From assembly GCF_020524085.2 (NCBI RefSeq), contig NZ_CP129016.1, forward strand, positions 3,776,001-3,840,000: DNA of 64,000 nt, in the 5' to 3' direction. A program made the translations under genes and the position numbers. Origin of the DNA: Halobacillus litoralis (GTDB lineage Bacteria > Bacillota > Bacilli > Bacillales > Halobacillaceae). The number at the start of each line of letters is the position of its first letter. The first letter of the stretch is position 1. Below, piece after piece: positions 8,154-17,695 of the stretch. Below the pieces are notes generated by a model. It saw nothing but the letters and a program-made list of their open reading frames with translations, did no database searches and was not told the DNA's origin.

Positions 8154-8278
8154 GTGTCTCACCTCCTGTCTTGTGTAATCGTAGTATGGGTCGGTCTGAT
8201 TGTTTTTATGTCAAAAAAACAGGTGGTAATTATTGGAGAAATTATATTAGGCTAATAACATGGCTAACAACTTAAGAA

Positions 8279-9670
8279 TTATTTCGCGTTTGGTTTCGTC
8301 ATCGCTTTAGGATCAACGTATTCCTCAAATTGATCTTCGGTAAGAATCCCTAGCTCAACCGCTGTTTCTTTCAATGTCTGATCTTTTTCAAAGGCTGTTT
8401 TTGCGATTTTCGCTGCATTCTCATATCCAATATGCGGATTAAGAGCTGTCACAAGCATCAAGGAATCACGCAGATACTTTTCTATTTGTTCATGATTCGG
8501 CTCAAGCCCGCTCACACAACGTTCATCGAAAGAAACGATGCTGTCCGCAAGAAGTTGTGCCGACTGCAAGAAATTATAAGCGATCACAGGTTTGAATACG
8601 TTCAACTCAAAGTTCCCCTGACTAGCTGCAAAGCCGATTGTCGCATCGTTCCCCATAACCTGTGCTGCCACCATCGTAACGGCTTCACTTTGAGTCGGGT
8701 TCACTTTACCAGGCATGATGGAACTTCCCGGTTCATTCGCAGGAACCGTTATTTCGCCGATGCCACAACGTGGACCACTCGCAAGCCATCTCACATCATT
8801 GGCAATTTTCATAAGATCTGCTGCTAATGCTTTCAATGCGCCATGAGTGTGGACGAGTTCGTCATGGGAAGTGAGTGCATGGAATTTATTCGGTGCGGAA
8901 ATAAATCCTTTTCCTGTGGCCTCATTAATTTGAGACACGACCTGATCCGAAAAATCTTCATGGGCATTCAATCCCGTACCTACAGCTGTTCCACCGATCG
9001 CAAGCTCTTTTACATACTCCGTGCTCTCAATAAGCATCTTTTCTGTTTTTTCGAGCATGCGGTGCCACCCACTAATTTCCTGACCGAGTGTCAATGGAGT
9101 GGCATCTTGTAAGTGAGTACGGCCAATCTTAACGATATCGTTAAACGCTTCCATTTTTTCTTGTAATGTATGTTTGAATTGGATCAAGGCTGGAAGGACG
9201 ACATCCTCGATCTTTCTGACAGATGCGATATGCATCGCTGTCGGATAAGTATCATTAGAACTTTGCGATTTATTTACATCATCATTCGGGTGGAGGCGTG
9301 TTTCACTGCCTTTCTCCTCCAGCCATTGTGAACCTACGTAAGCGATGACTTCATTCACATTCATATTGGATTGCGTCCCGCTCCCCGTCTGCCAGACGAC
9401 AAGAGGGAAATGCTCGTCCAGTTCTCCGGCAATAATGAGATCCGCTGCATAAGCAATAGCTTCGGCTTTTTCTTCTTCAAGCAACCCAAGTGCTGCATTT
9501 GCTTTTGCCGCGCTTTTTTTAAGGATAGCAAAGCCCTCGACCACTTCTTTCGGCATTTTTTCATCACCGATCGGGAAATTTTGTTTACTTCTCTGTGTTT
9601 GAGCTCCCCAAAACTTTTCGCTCGGTACTTTGATTTCTCCTATGGTATCTTTCTCAATGCGATAATCCAT
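8279..9670 (-). CDS. fumC: Class II fumarate hydratase
   Basis: Interconverts fumarate and malate in the TCA cycle. It is 463 residues, matching the family length. The signature [17 protein letters not shown] lies near residue 315, the substrate-binding [12 protein letters not shown] near 98, and the [14 protein letters not shown] segment near 131 supplies active-site residues, as does [12 protein letters not shown] near 180. The ATG at 9670 follows GGGAGGATATTC; seven additional codons upstream have no such site. It is a single-gene unit with a likely small RNA gene downstream of its promoter side. Confidence 0.95.
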   Translation of the reverse strand: MDYRIEKDTIGEIKVPSEKFWGAQTQRSKQNFPIGDEKMPKEVVEGFAILKKSAAKANAALGLLEEEKAEAIAYAADLIIAGELDEHFPLVVWQTGSGTQSNMNVNEVIAYVGSQWLEEKGSETRLHPNDDVNKSQSSNDTYPTAMHIASVRKIEDVVLPALIQFKHTLQEKMEAFNDIVKIGRTHLQDATPLTLGQEISGWHRMLEKTEKMLIESTEYVKELAIGGTAVGTGLNAHEDFSDQVVSQINEATGKGFISAPNKFHALTSHDELVHTHGALKALAADLMKIANDVRWLASGPRCGIGEITVPANEPGSSIMPGKVNPTQSEAVTMVAAQVMGNDATIGFAASQGNFELNVFKPVIAYNFLQSAQLLADSIVSFDERCVSGLEPNHEQIEKYLRDSLMLVTALNPHIGYENAAKIAKTAFEKDQTLKETAVELGILTEDQFEEYVDPKAMTKPNAK

Positions 9671-9787
9671 GAATATCCTCCCTTTGCTCAAATCATTGCA
9701 TGCCTTTTCATTGTATCAAGAATCTTTTGAACAATCACCACAAGCCCGTTCTTTTTGACAATTTTCTTCAATTTACAAGTCTGATTA

Positions 9788-9816
9788 TTTACATTTTTCA
9801 GATATTTATGTATAAT
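9788..9816 (+). promoter_or_regulatory. Sigma-A-type promoter of the small RNA
   Basis: TTTACA at 9788-9793, a 17-nt spacer and a perfect TATAAT at 9811-9816. It points away from fumC toward the structured segment at 9823-9916. Confidence 0.8.
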
Positions 9817-9822
9817 GAACCC

Positions 9823-9916
9823 ATCAAGCAAAGGTACATATCTTCCTTCCTTGCTTGACCTCTCAAGTGGGTAAAAAGTGGTGAAAAAGAGCCTTTGCAG
9901 AAAGGCTCTTTTTTTT
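9823..9916 (+). ncRNA. Candidate small RNA with CU-rich loop (about 90 nt)
   Basis: A consensus promoter is followed, after a normal start distance, by a perfect hairpin TCAAGCAA (9824-9831) / TTGCTTGA (9851-9858). Its loop contains ATCTTCCTTCCT. A short A-rich linker with GTGGG motifs then leads to an intrinsic terminator (AAGAGCCTTT / AAAGGCTCTT plus eight T, 9887-9916). No open reading frame with a ribosome binding site is present. The pyrimidine-rich loop is complementary in type to Shine-Dalgarno sequences, as in RsaE/RoxS- and FsrA-like regulatory RNAs, but the identity is inference. Confidence 0.65.
9887..9916 (+). terminator. Terminator of the candidate small RNA
   Basis: Ten-base-pair stem AAGAGCCTTT / AAAGGCTCTT with loop GCAG and a T-run. 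Confidence 0.9.
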
Positions 9917-9932
9917 GAATCCACAATTTCAC

Positions 9933-10525
9933 TAAAGCTCCCTATTGTGGAAGACTCAGTTTCGAGACTTTTGTTGAGTGGATGGGGCTGCGGGGAATAG
10001 CTCGCTTTCCGCGGGGCTCCACACGAAGTGGGGTCGTTCGATGTTGGCACAGGACGTGCCGAACTTAATCGAACTTCCTCTATTCTTTTGAGCCTCCTCG
10101 GACTGCGTCCTGTGGGGTCTCACCCTGCACTTTTTTCCCGCAGGAGTCTCGCCATTCCCCTCCGCCCCTTTGCCATATAAGTATCTCGAAATCCTCCACA
10201 TGATAATTGGAGGGAAATCAACTCCCCAGAAAGCTATTCTGCATGCGTAAAGCTTGTTATACAGCGCTTTATGCTTATAACATCATGTTAGTGGAGACCC
10301 CACAGTGAAGAGGTTCGTTTCTCTCCAACACCGAATGGGGTGGTCGGGAAGCTGCGAGACTCCCGCGGGAATGGATTGGCTGGCGAGACCCCACAGTGCG
10401 TAGCACGAGGAGGCTTGCCGTCATCCCCGCAGGAAAGCGAGTAGCTTCCCGACCACCCCTAACACCCAACAAGGCAACGAAACCCGGACACATCTTGAAA
10501 CTGAGTCTTCCACAAACCTGCCATT
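9933..10525 (-). repeat. Composite palindromic element E2 (arm B then arm A)
   Basis: The left flank AAAGCTCCCTATTGTGG leads into GAAGACTCAGTTTCGAGA; the right end is the inverse, ACTGAGTCTTCCACA followed by the A-side flank CCTGCC. The B arm (to about 10200) includes an insertion with GTTCGATGTTGGCACAGG; the A arm runs from about 10310 to 10500. The spacer holds CAGCGCTTTATG near 10263. Its B arm is nearly identical to that of E4. Boundaries are approximate. Confidence 0.85.
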
Positions 10526-10555
10526 TAGTGGAACAATTTTTATAAGGAATGGAGA

Positions 10556-11476
10556 ATGACGATGCCTAATATATGGACACACATACTGTTTGTGGATGAG
10601 TTATGTGAGGAACTCGATAGAAAAGACCTTTTAGAAACTTCCTCAGCCCCTTTACATATGGGAGCTCAAGGCCCTGATCCGTTTTTTTATCATAATTTCC
10701 TGCCTTTTCTACCAAATAAAGAGGTAGCAGAAATTGGGATGCTGCTGCATACGGAAAAATGCGGACCCTTTTTGTTGGATATGATTGAACGAGGACTCTC
10801 AGAGAAAAATCTACTTCAAGCCTTTATCCTGGGATTTGTAAGCCACCACGTCCTTGACCGCCATACTCACCCTTACGTTCACTACCACGCTGGTTATGAG
10901 AAAAATAAACACCAGGAACTAGAAGTGCTCTTAGACACAATCATGCTTGGTCGAGAGAGGAATTTGGCAACATGGAGAAACCCTGTACATGAGAAAATAA
11001 AAATCAGGAAGCAAATCCGCCCGATTTCTTCCTTTATACATTCATTGCTTTCCAAACATTATCCAGATATTACGACGAAACATAAGAAGAAAGTAATTCA
11101 AGAATCTTTTTCCCATATACAAGTGGCGCAAAGGGTGTTGTATGACCCTTGGAAATGGAAGAATCAATGGTTCGGATCGCTTGTATCTTCGTTCTCACAT
11201 CAACCAATTACTGAAGAAAAAGATTTTTTGAATGAGAGTCGTAAAGAGTGGTACCATCCCGCTACGAGTGAAAAACGCAATGAATCTTTTCTGGATTTAT
11301 ATGAACAGGCTAAGAACGAGGGTATCCTTCTATTTCAGTATATCTTCAAATATTGGGAAACAGGTTCTCCTGACGTTTTGGCGGACATTAAAGAAACCGT
11401 GGGAAACATTTCATATGATACAGGAGAACCTCTTGAAAATATGGTGATCAACCAGCTTAGTCAGCCGATTGTGTAA
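10556..11476 (+). CDS. Zinc-dependent phospholipase C-like protein
   Basis: A 306-residue protein of the zinc-dependent phospholipase C / S1-P1-like helical family. Metal-binding His and Asp are visible near the N-terminus (NIWTHILF, GAQGPDPFFYH) and in GFVSHHVLDRHTHPYVHYH near residues 92-110; a further LLDTIML follows. There is no signal peptide, unlike secreted phospholipases, so it probably acts in the cytosol on an unknown substrate. The ATG at 10556 follows AAGGAATGGAGA; an ATG two codons later is also possible. It starts right after element E2 and converges on the MFS gene. Confidence 0.75.
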   Translation: MTMPNIWTHILFVDELCEELDRKDLLETSSAPLHMGAQGPDPFFYHNFLPFLPNKEVAEIGMLLHTEKCGPFLLDMIERGLSEKNLLQAFILGFVSHHVLDRHTHPYVHYHAGYEKNKHQELEVLLDTIMLGRERNLATWRNPVHEKIKIRKQIRPISSFIHSLLSKHYPDITTKHKKKVIQESFSHIQVAQRVLYDPWKWKNQWFGSLVSSFSHQPITEEKDFLNESRKEWYHPATSEKRNESFLDLYEQAKNEGILLFQYIFKYWETGSPDVLADIKETVGNISYDTGEPLENMVINQLSQPIV

Positions 11477-11478
11477 AA

Positions 11479-12774
11479 TTATAAACGAATGACGGGTTCT
11501 TCCTCAGAGCGGGTGTAGGCTTCCGCCTGCTCTACCCCTTTATCTACATCAAGCAAATATAAAAGGATCATACCAACGATAAAGAAGAACACGAGCGATA
11601 GAATCCCAAGTCGGCTCGACCCTGTTAATTGCCCGACGAGTGCAAAAGCAAACGGTCCAAAGATGGCAGCGAATTTTGAAGAAATTCCATAAAAACCAAA
11701 AAACTCCGCATGACGGTCTCCTGGAACCATTCTTCCAAAAATGGAACGGCTTAAAGCCTGAGCTCCCCCTTGAACGAAACCTACACACACAGCCAGGATG
11801 TAAAAATGAAGGGCCGATGTCATAAAATACCCTAGTGCTACGATGACCAAATAAATAGATAACGATATCATGAGGGCACGCTTAGGAGTGATTTTACCTG
11901 CCAGCCAACCAAAGAAGAATGTACATGGGATTCCGACGAATTGAGTGATGAGTAAAGCTGTAATCAGAGAAGTGCTGTCAATCCCAATATCCCTTCCATA
12001 AATCGTGGCCATTTTTATAATTGTCGAAATCCCATCATTATAAAGCCAAAACGCCAATAAGAAGATGAGGAGCTGCTTAAACTGTCTCAATTCTTTCCAT
12101 GTCCGACGAAGCCGCTGAAAGCCGATGGACACATAAGAGCGCTCTCTTTTTTGCTGCGTCTTCTTTTCCTCTACAATGTTTTTCAAGAGTGGAATGGAAA
12201 AAATAAACCACCAAATACCAACAGATACGAAAGAAAGCTTCGTACCGATCAAGGTATTTGGAAGCCCGAACCACTCATACTTCATAATCATAAGCAAGTT
12301 GATGGCAAGCAGGACCCCGCCCCCAACATACCCTAACGTGAATCCAGCTGCAGAAACCCGGTCTATATCTTCCTCTTTAGCCACTTCGGGTAAAAAGGCA
12401 TCATAGAATACATTCGCACCTGAAAAACCGATCGTCCCCACGATTAATAATATAGAGGCAAAGATGTAATCCCCTTCTCCGACAAAGGCAAGCAAGATGC
12501 TGGCAATCATCCCCATATAGGCAAAGAACATCAAAAAACTTTTCTTCGCTGCTGAGTAATCACTGATCGCCCCAAGAATTGGAGCAAGGATTGCAACGAT
12601 TAAAACGGCAATGGATTGGGAATATCCCCAATAGCTTGCTGCTAAAGATTCTTGAACACCTTTAGCTGCTACATCATAATAGAATACAGGCAACACAGCA
12701 GCCATGATGGTCGTTGCAAAAGCTGAATTAGCAAAATCATAAAGCATCCAGCTCCAAACGGGCTTCCTTTTCAT
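11479..12774 (-). CDS. MFS transporter of the UMF1/Atg22-like family
   Basis: A 431-residue inner-membrane protein with twelve hydrophobic segments. The N-terminal WSWMLYDFANSAFATTIMA is the hallmark of the UMF1 (vacuole effluxer Atg22-like) branch. Other family features are the cytoplasmic loop rich in Lys/Arg around residues 205-230 and the sequence GGAQALSRSIFGRMVPGDR near residue 345. The substrate is unknown; amino-acid efflux is suggested for eukaryotic relatives. The ATG at 12774 is preferred because GGGGGAT lies eight bases ahead. Only two bases separate its stop from that of the converging phospholipase-like gene, with no terminator between them. Confidence 0.88.
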   Translation of the reverse strand: MKRKPVWSWMLYDFANSAFATTIMAAVLPVFYYDVAAKGVQESLAASYWGYSQSIAVLIVAILAPILGAISDYSAAKKSFLMFFAYMGMIASILLAFVGEGDYIFASILLIVGTIGFSGANVFYDAFLPEVAKEEDIDRVSAAGFTLGYVGGGVLLAINLLMIMKYEWFGLPNTLIGTKLSFVSVGIWWFIFSIPLLKNIVEEKKTQQKRERSYVSIGFQRLRRTWKELRQFKQLLIFLLAFWLYNDGISTIIKMATIYGRDIGIDSTSLITALLITQFVGIPCTFFFGWLAGKITPKRALMISLSIYLVIVALGYFMTSALHFYILAVCVGFVQGGAQALSRSIFGRMVPGDRHAEFFGFYGISSKFAAIFGPFAFALVGQLTGSSRLGILSLVFFFIVGMILLYLLDVDKGVEQAEAYTRSEEEPVIRL

Positions 12775-12876
12775 GGTCATATCCCCCATCTACATTCTTT
12801 TTTAGTCAAGCTTAGCAAAAGATTTTCATATGTTACTTAGTCAAAATCAAACTTTACAAATCTTTGAGGTGGTTTA

Positions 12877-13498
12877 ATGAAACTGGCAGTATTCGGTGGG
12901 ACAGGAAGAGTCGGATCTGAAATTGTAAGATTAGCATTGGGTGATGAGGTGGAAGTAAAAGCACTCGTTCGTGATGAAAAACGGGCGATGGAAGTTATTC
13001 CTGGTGTGGAGTTCGTGATAGGCGACGTGAAAAATGAAGAGGACATCAAAAAGACCATTGCCAGTTGTGATGCGGTCATCAGTGCCTTGAACACAGATAA
13101 AACCGACACGCTATCAAAGAGTTCTCCTTTGATCATTAAAGCGATGAAAAAAAGAAGGGATCAAGCGTATCGTCACAATCGGAACGGCAGGCATTCTGAA
13201 CAGCAGGTTCGAAAAAGGAAAATACCGCTACCAGACCAATGAGTCCAAACGAAAGAAAACTTTTGCAGCTGAAGAACATGTTAAAGTATATGAAGCTTTA
13301 CAGAAAAGTCAGCTGGATTGGACCATCATCTGCCCAACTTATTTGCCTGATGGAGAAAGATATGGCAATATCCGATCTGAGCGTGATTTACTCCCGGAAG
13401 GCGGTAAAAAGATTACCGTAGCAGATACAGCATTTTTTGCCTATGAAGAATTACAAAAGAAAGAATTCTTAGCTCACCGCGTTGGAATCTGTTATTAA
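12877..13498 (+). pseudogene. NAD(P)-binding (SDR/NmrA-like) oxidoreductase, frameshifted
   Basis: An atypical short-chain dehydrogenase-like protein of about 206 residues. The N-terminus has the dinucleotide motif FGGTGRVG at residues 4-11. The frame is broken at a run of seven A (13147-13153): with six A the reading continues [20 protein letters not shown] and runs to the TAA at 13496-13498. Both halves match one protein without other lesions, so this is one gene with a +1 change rather than two genes. A real mutation would leave a truncated 121-residue product; a sequencing error would leave an intact enzyme. The ATG follows GAGGTGG. Confidence 0.8.
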
Positions 13499-13536
13499 AA
13501 AAAGCCATTTCTCTCTTTGTTGAGAAATGGCTTTCT
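13498..13536. terminator. Bidirectional terminator
   Basis: AAAGCCATTTCTC / GAGAAATGGCTTT stem between the converging SDR-like and VanY-like genes. Confidence 0.88.
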
Positions 13537-13537
13537 T

Positions 13538-14357
13538 TCATTCATCCGAAGGGTATAGGCCAAAAAACTCCTCTAACGTTACGGCCTGTTCATGGACATC
13601 TGAAGAAATCTCTTTCCCTACATACCTCAAATGCCAGGGTTCGTACATGTAACCTGTAATGTCTTTGGCACCTTCTCTATAACGGATGATAAACCCGTAT
13701 TCATGGGCATGGTCGGCAAGCCATTCTCCCTCCGAGGTTTCACCGAAGGATTGCTCCAGTTTAAATGCCACCTGAGCAGAAGTAACATCCATAGCAAGGC
13801 CTGTTTGATGTTCGCTCGTACCAGGTTGTGCTGAGAATGTATCCGTTTCCTCTTTGCCATAAACTTCTACATTTCTATCATAAATCCTTTTTTGACGATC
13901 ATAGGAACGATAGCCGGAAGCGGCTACTAACTCAATTCCATCCTCTTCAGCAGCTGCAAAAAAGCCCTTCTAAAGCACGAGCTGCTTCTTCTCTCATCTG
14001 TTTTTTCGGGTGATCTTCTTGGAAATAAAAAGGTACATTTGGGACAGTCAAATCGTCGGGCACATAATCACCCGGCAGCTTTCTGTTTTTATTGACGACC
14101 ACCTGTAAACTCTCGGGTTCTCCGACTTCGACTGTACCGTCCTCCAAAACTTTATCTTTTTCCGTTTTAGCAGAGGCCGGATCTTTCGTCCCGTCAGCAT
14201 TAGCCTGCTCTGTTTCCTCACCAGAAAAGGTTTGATCCACTTCTTTTTGGGAAGAAACGGGAGCATCTTCTTTCGATTCTTGTTCGTCCCCCGTTGATGC
14301 GAGCGAACAAGCGGCCAAGCTGATACTTAATAATGTTAAAATCCATACTTTTTTCAA
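13538..14357 (-). pseudogene. VanY-type D-alanyl-D-alanine carboxypeptidase lipoprotein, frameshifted
   Basis: Trims D-Ala from peptidoglycan stem peptides outside the membrane. The N-terminus is a lipoprotein signal with lipobox LAAC near residue 17, followed by an acidic Ser/Glu/Lys linker. The peptidase core has SGYRSYDRQ, SEHQTGLAMDV (zinc His and Asp) and YEPWHLRYVG (zinc His). A +1 in a T run (13958-13963, six A on the plus strand) after EGLF shifts the frame; with five, the sequence reads GLFAAAEEDGIELVAASGYR. The start is TTG at 14357 behind AGGAAGG. Confidence 0.85.
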
Positions 14358-14548
14358 TTGTATTACCTTCCTAGTCTATGATGGTACCCTTACTATAACA
14401 TTCACAGGAAGATGTTGTATATCTGCTCCCTTTCATAATGCTGTTTTCCTAAAACTCAGTCATTTACTGTTCGATTTGTTACAAAATTGCTTTGAACGAA
14501 TTCTATTTGGTCATAAAGAAGCCCTTCATTAATGACCTAAAACTCTAC

Positions 14549-14577
14549 AAAAAAAACCGCTGCATCAGCAACGGTTC
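14549..14577 (-). terminator. Terminator of the IDEAL-domain gene
   Basis: AACCGTTGC / GCAGCGGTT hairpin on the minus strand followed by eight T. Confidence 0.85.
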
Positions 14578-14581
14578 TATC

Positions 14582-14824
14582 TTATTCCCATGTAAAGGGT
14601 TGATATTCAAAACTTAAACGTTCAAATTCTTCGCGGTCATTGTTATCAATGGCCTGGTTGATTTCCTTGTCCAGACGTTCTTTATTAAACTGATAACTTA
14701 GTTGATCTAAAAGCAGACGTGAGGCTAACTGTATTCCAAAGGACAACTCTCTCTTTGCCGTAATCTCTTTCCCTTTGTACTCGGGGTGGCGACGGATAAC
14801 ATAATCAATCTTTTGCTTTCTCAT
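14582..14824 (-). CDS. IDEAL-domain small protein
   Basis: An 80-residue cytoplasmic protein. The C-terminal half has the IDEAL pattern (LDKEINQAIDNNDREEFERL near residues 51-70), found in Bacillus YpiB, ComK-binding and other regulatory proteins where it is thought to mediate protein contacts. The N-terminus is basic (MRKQKIDYVIRRHPEYKGKE). The partner and process are unknown. It has its own terminator and is flanked by long gaps, so it is a monocistronic unit. Confidence 0.75.
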   Translation of the reverse strand: MRKQKIDYVIRRHPEYKGKEITAKRELSFGIQLASRLLLDQLSYQFNKERLDKEINQAIDNNDREEFERLSFEYQPFTWE

Positions 14825-15188
14825 GAGACTACCCCCTTCATGCTTTTTTTCATTATGCAGGATATAATAGAATTTCGCAACAAGTTTTCTGAATATTTAG
14901 TATTATGGTTCCCATATTTTAAATATTTAAACCTCTCAGCCCTATTGCTAGAGGGATTTATCATGATTTACTATCACAAAATAGTTACTAAATCCCTAAG
15001 AGGGTTCATTGAACATCTCTATTTTCTCGAAAAAAATAGGATTCGCTCACCTTCCCTTGTCACATTTAAAAGAAAGAATAGCAATGATAGGCTTCTTTCC
15101 ATAATACTCATAAAACAGCCCTCATTCTCCAATCTTCCTATAAAAAGGATCGGTTTTGTCTCACTGATGTTTCATATAAGTTCCTCAT
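14825..15188. other. Gene-free stretch between the IDEAL-domain gene and wrbA
   Basis: About 360 AT-rich bases. A plus-strand open frame runs through it, but it has no ribosome binding site and a Phe/Leu/Ile/Ser-rich composition typical of chance translation. The promoter of the IDEAL gene should lie at its left end. Nothing else was recognised. Confidence 0.5.
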
Positions 15189-15227
15189 AAAAAAGAGTAT
15201 GAAACTCAAAAAGGTTCCATACTCTTT
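15189..15227 (-). terminator. Terminator of wrbA
   Basis: AAAGAGTATG / CATACTCTTT arms with a 16-nt loop and a T-run on the minus strand. Confidence 0.8.
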
Positions 15228-15237
15228 CCTCTATTAT

Positions 15238-15843
15238 TTAATTGATGAATTTACTTGCCACATCTAGTGTACGTTTGACTTGATGACGTACGCCGCCTTC
15301 AACTTCTTCTTTCATATTTCCTTCTCCATCTACGCTCACGCTTGTTCCGTAGGGATTACCTCCGGAAGCAAAGACGGCATCATCTGTGTAACCTGGTGCT
15401 GCAATGATGGCGCCCCAGTGGAACATCGTAGTGTAGAAGTTCAACAGCGTCGCTTCTTGACCACCGTGCACATTTTGTGCAGATGTCATCGCACTGACTA
15501 CCTTATTCACAAGTTTTCCTTGGAACCATAGTCCACCCGCCTGATCCATAAATTGCTTCACTTGACCTGGAACGTTACCAAAGCGGGTAGGCACACTAAA
15601 AATAACAGCGTCAGCCCAATCAAGATCGTCGATTTTCGCCTCTGGCACAACGTCTTTGGTAGCTAAGTAATGCTCTTTCCATGCAGGATTCTGTTCAATG
15701 GCCTCCATAGGAGCTAGCTCTGGGACACGTACCAGTTTCACATCTGCCCCTTCTTCTTTAGCTGCCTCTTCCGCCCATTGCGCCATTTTGTAGTTCGTAC
15801 CTGTTGAACTGTAATAAATGATCGCTAATTTTACGTTTGCCAC
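15238..15843 (-). CDS. wrbA: NAD(P)H:quinone oxidoreductase, WrbA family
   Basis: A 201-residue flavodoxin-like FMN enzyme that reduces quinones by two electrons. The phosphate-binding loop YYSSTGTNYKMA lies at residues 10-21; the isoalloxazine-contact segments SVPTRFGNVPGQVKQFMD near 84-101 and SAQNVHGGQEATLL near 121 are typical of WrbA, as is GCNPYG-like GGNPYGTS near 165. The length matches the family. The ATG follows AAAGGAGAGATTTT. It is a single-gene unit closed by its own terminator. Confidence 0.93.
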   Translation of the reverse strand: MANVKLAIIYYSSTGTNYKMAQWAEEAAKEEGADVKLVRVPELAPMEAIEQNPAWKEHYLATKDVVPEAKIDDLDWADAVIFSVPTRFGNVPGQVKQFMDQAGGLWFQGKLVNKVVSAMTSAQNVHGGQEATLLNFYTTMFHWGAIIAAPGYTDDAVFASGGNPYGTSVSVDGEGNMKEEVEGGVRHQVKRTLDVASKFIN

Positions 15844-16149
15844 TAAAATCTCTCCTTTTGCATACTATTGGAATCCAAGAATGCCTGTTTATTGTTTCCT
15901 AAGATACGACCAGGATTCACAAATAATATATACCCGCACCTATTAAAACTCAAACTCAAGACTCTCAAAATCGAGATATTTTATAAAACCTTTACAATCT
16001 CTAATCTCTCCATAATGGTTAAAATAAAGTTGTTTTTTGCGCGAAGGCAATTAACATGATCATGGAAAGCTTTTTTTCTCTAGACCCACTGAACTTCTAT
16101 TTGGTAAGCTATATCAAGCCTTAATTGATCGATCTGGAGGTAAAAGTCC
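15844..16149. other. Divergent intergenic region (wrbA / cation efflux gene)
   Basis: About 300 AT-rich bases between two divergent genes. It must hold both promoters. No open frame with a ribosome binding site, riboswitch or strong inverted repeat was found. Confidence 0.5.
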
Positions 16150-17029
16150 ATGAATGACTATGCAAAGCTTAAAAAAGGGGAACGTGGGGCCTGGGTAAGT
16201 ATTATTGCATACCTTGTGCTTGCTACTACAAAATTGATCATCGCCTCCGTTGGAAACTCTGAAGCGCTCCGAGCGGATGGGTTAAACAATACGACTGATG
16301 TCATTGCATCTGTGGCTGTCTTAGTCGGGCTTAAGATATCTAGAAAACCACCGGATGAAGATCACCACTATGGGCATTTTCGTGCTGAAACAATCGCTTC
16401 TCTCATCGCCGCTTTCATTATGATGACCGTCGGCATAGAGGTAATCATTGGTACGGTTCAGGATATTATTCAGCAAAAAGCCAGTGAACCTTCATTGCTT
16501 ACGGCATGGACAGCTCTAGCCGCTGCCGTTGTCATGTATGTTGTTTATCGGTACAACTTGAATCTATCGAAAAAAAGTGGACAGCAATGCTTTATATGCG
16601 GCTGCTCAAGATAATCGATCAGATGCTCTTGTCAGTATCGGCGCAAGCATTGGTATCTTCGGCTCTCAATTTGGGGTATCCTGGTTGGACCCTCTTGCTG
16701 GTTTGATTGTTGGTCTCATCATTTGTAAAACAGCTTGGGACATTTTTGTCGATGCCACCCACAGCCTGACAGATGGTTATGATGAAGAGGGCATTGAACA
16801 CATCAGAGAGAGCATATCCGATCATCCTGACGTTTGGGCCGTTAAAGATGTCAAAGCACGGATGCAGGGCAATAAAACACTTGTCGAAGCTACTATTCAT
16901 GTCAACCCTGATATTACTGTTCAGGAAGGTCACGAAATCACCGATGAAGTAGAAGAACGATTAGAAAAAGAGAAAAATATCGGTTACGCCCACATCCATA
17001 TCGAACCCTATGAAGAAGAAGAAACATAA
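16150..17029 (+). pseudogene. Cation diffusion facilitator (zinc/iron efflux), frameshifted
   Basis: A CDF-family antiporter of about 292 residues. TM segments begin at residue 15; the transport-site motifs LRADGLNNTTDVI near residue 40 and DNRSDALVSIGAS in the second half supply the metal-binding Asp residues, with HHYGHFRAE between them. The C-terminal cytoplasmic domain ends in IHIEPYEEEET. A +1 in a run of seven A (16570-16576) breaks the frame after NLNLSKK; with six A the text reads SKKVDSNALYAAAQDNRSD. The ATG follows TCTGGAGGTAAAAG. The gene is intact otherwise and is followed by a strong terminator. Confidence 0.87.
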
Positions 17030-17059
17030 AAAAGCCTGCCGGTGACGGCAGGCTTTTTT
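17028..17059. terminator. Bidirectional terminator
   Basis: AAAAAAGCCTGCC / GGCAGGCTTTTTT stem-loop between converging genes. Confidence 0.92.
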
Positions 17060-17076
17060 AACGAATATCATGTGGA

Positions 17077-17610
17077 TTATGCTAGACGATCGGTCAAGCT
17101 TTTTAACTCACTCCAACCATAAGCCGTCTCTTCATAAGTTCCTTGTCCGATTGTGACTCTTTCTGCTTCTACTGGGTCTGCTCCATATTTTATGTAAAAT
17201 TGACTGGAAGGGTTATTGGTCAGCACCCATACAAGCAGGGATTGATACCCCGCTTCAAGCATCCCATTCGAAAAAACCCGGAGCATTTCTTTTCCATACC
17301 CTTTTCCCTGATACTCATCCAACAAATATATGGCATAAATTTCTCCATCAAATCCATAATTCTTTGTGCGCTCTTTTCCACCAGAAACAAAACCGACAAC
17401 TTCACCATGATCGTTTTCAATAACATAGGCAATCTGGCCATTTACAGGAGTTCTGAGAACCGTTTCCCAAAGTGCAATCCGGTGTTCAACCGTGGTATTG
17501 CTCAGGTCCCTTTCATCAATCAAATCCTTATATGTTGATTTCCAACTCTTCACATGGATTTCTGCAATTGTTTCAGCATCCTCAAAGCGGGCAGCTCTTA
17601 CTTCAGGCAT
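17077..17610 (-). CDS. GNAT-family N-acetyltransferase
   Basis: A 177-residue acetyl-CoA-dependent acetyltransferase. The acetyl-CoA loop is DEYQGKGYGKEMLR (Q/RxxGxG/A motif) near residues 98-111, preceded by the beta-4 segment GEIYAIYLL. The N-terminal half (AARFEDAETIAEIHVKSWKS) is typical of the RimI-like branch. The substrate is unknown. It is transcribed away from the collagen-like gene region and shares a terminator with the cation efflux gene. Confidence 0.85.
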   Translation of the reverse strand: MPEVRAARFEDAETIAEIHVKSWKSTYKDLIDERDLSNTTVEHRIALWETVLRTPVNGQIAYVIENDHGEVVGFVSGGKERTKNYGFDGEIYAIYLLDEYQGKGYGKEMLRVFSNGMLEAGYQSLLVWVLTNNPSSQFYIKYGADPVEAERVTIGQGTYEETAYGWSELKSLTDRLA

Positions 17611-17653
17611 ATGGAGATCGTCCCTTCTTCCTCTAATTAATTCTTATTGTAAC

Positions 17654-17686
17654 AAAAAGATGATGCCAAGAGTGACATCACCTTTT
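17654..17686 (-). terminator. Probable terminator of the collagen-like gene
   Basis: AAAAGGTGATG / CATCATCTTTT imperfect stem on the minus strand. It sits next to the gene stop and has a T-run. Confidence 0.5.
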
Positions 17687-17695
17687 ATTTGCGGT

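Noticed and set aside
10275..10493. Apparent proteins inside the repeat elements (for example 10275-10493, 25489-25734, 34113-34378, 54757-55230)
   Set aside because: They lie in the hairpin arms of the repeat family, are rich in Arg, Ser and Pro, and recur with the repeats; none has a plausible ribosome binding site.
14786..15190. Long plus-strand open frame of 134 codons opposite the IDEAL-domain gene and in the following gap
   Set aside because: It has no ribosome binding site, starts inside the IDEAL gene on the other strand, and its composition is Phe/Leu/Ile/Ser-heavy as in chance translation of AT-rich DNA.
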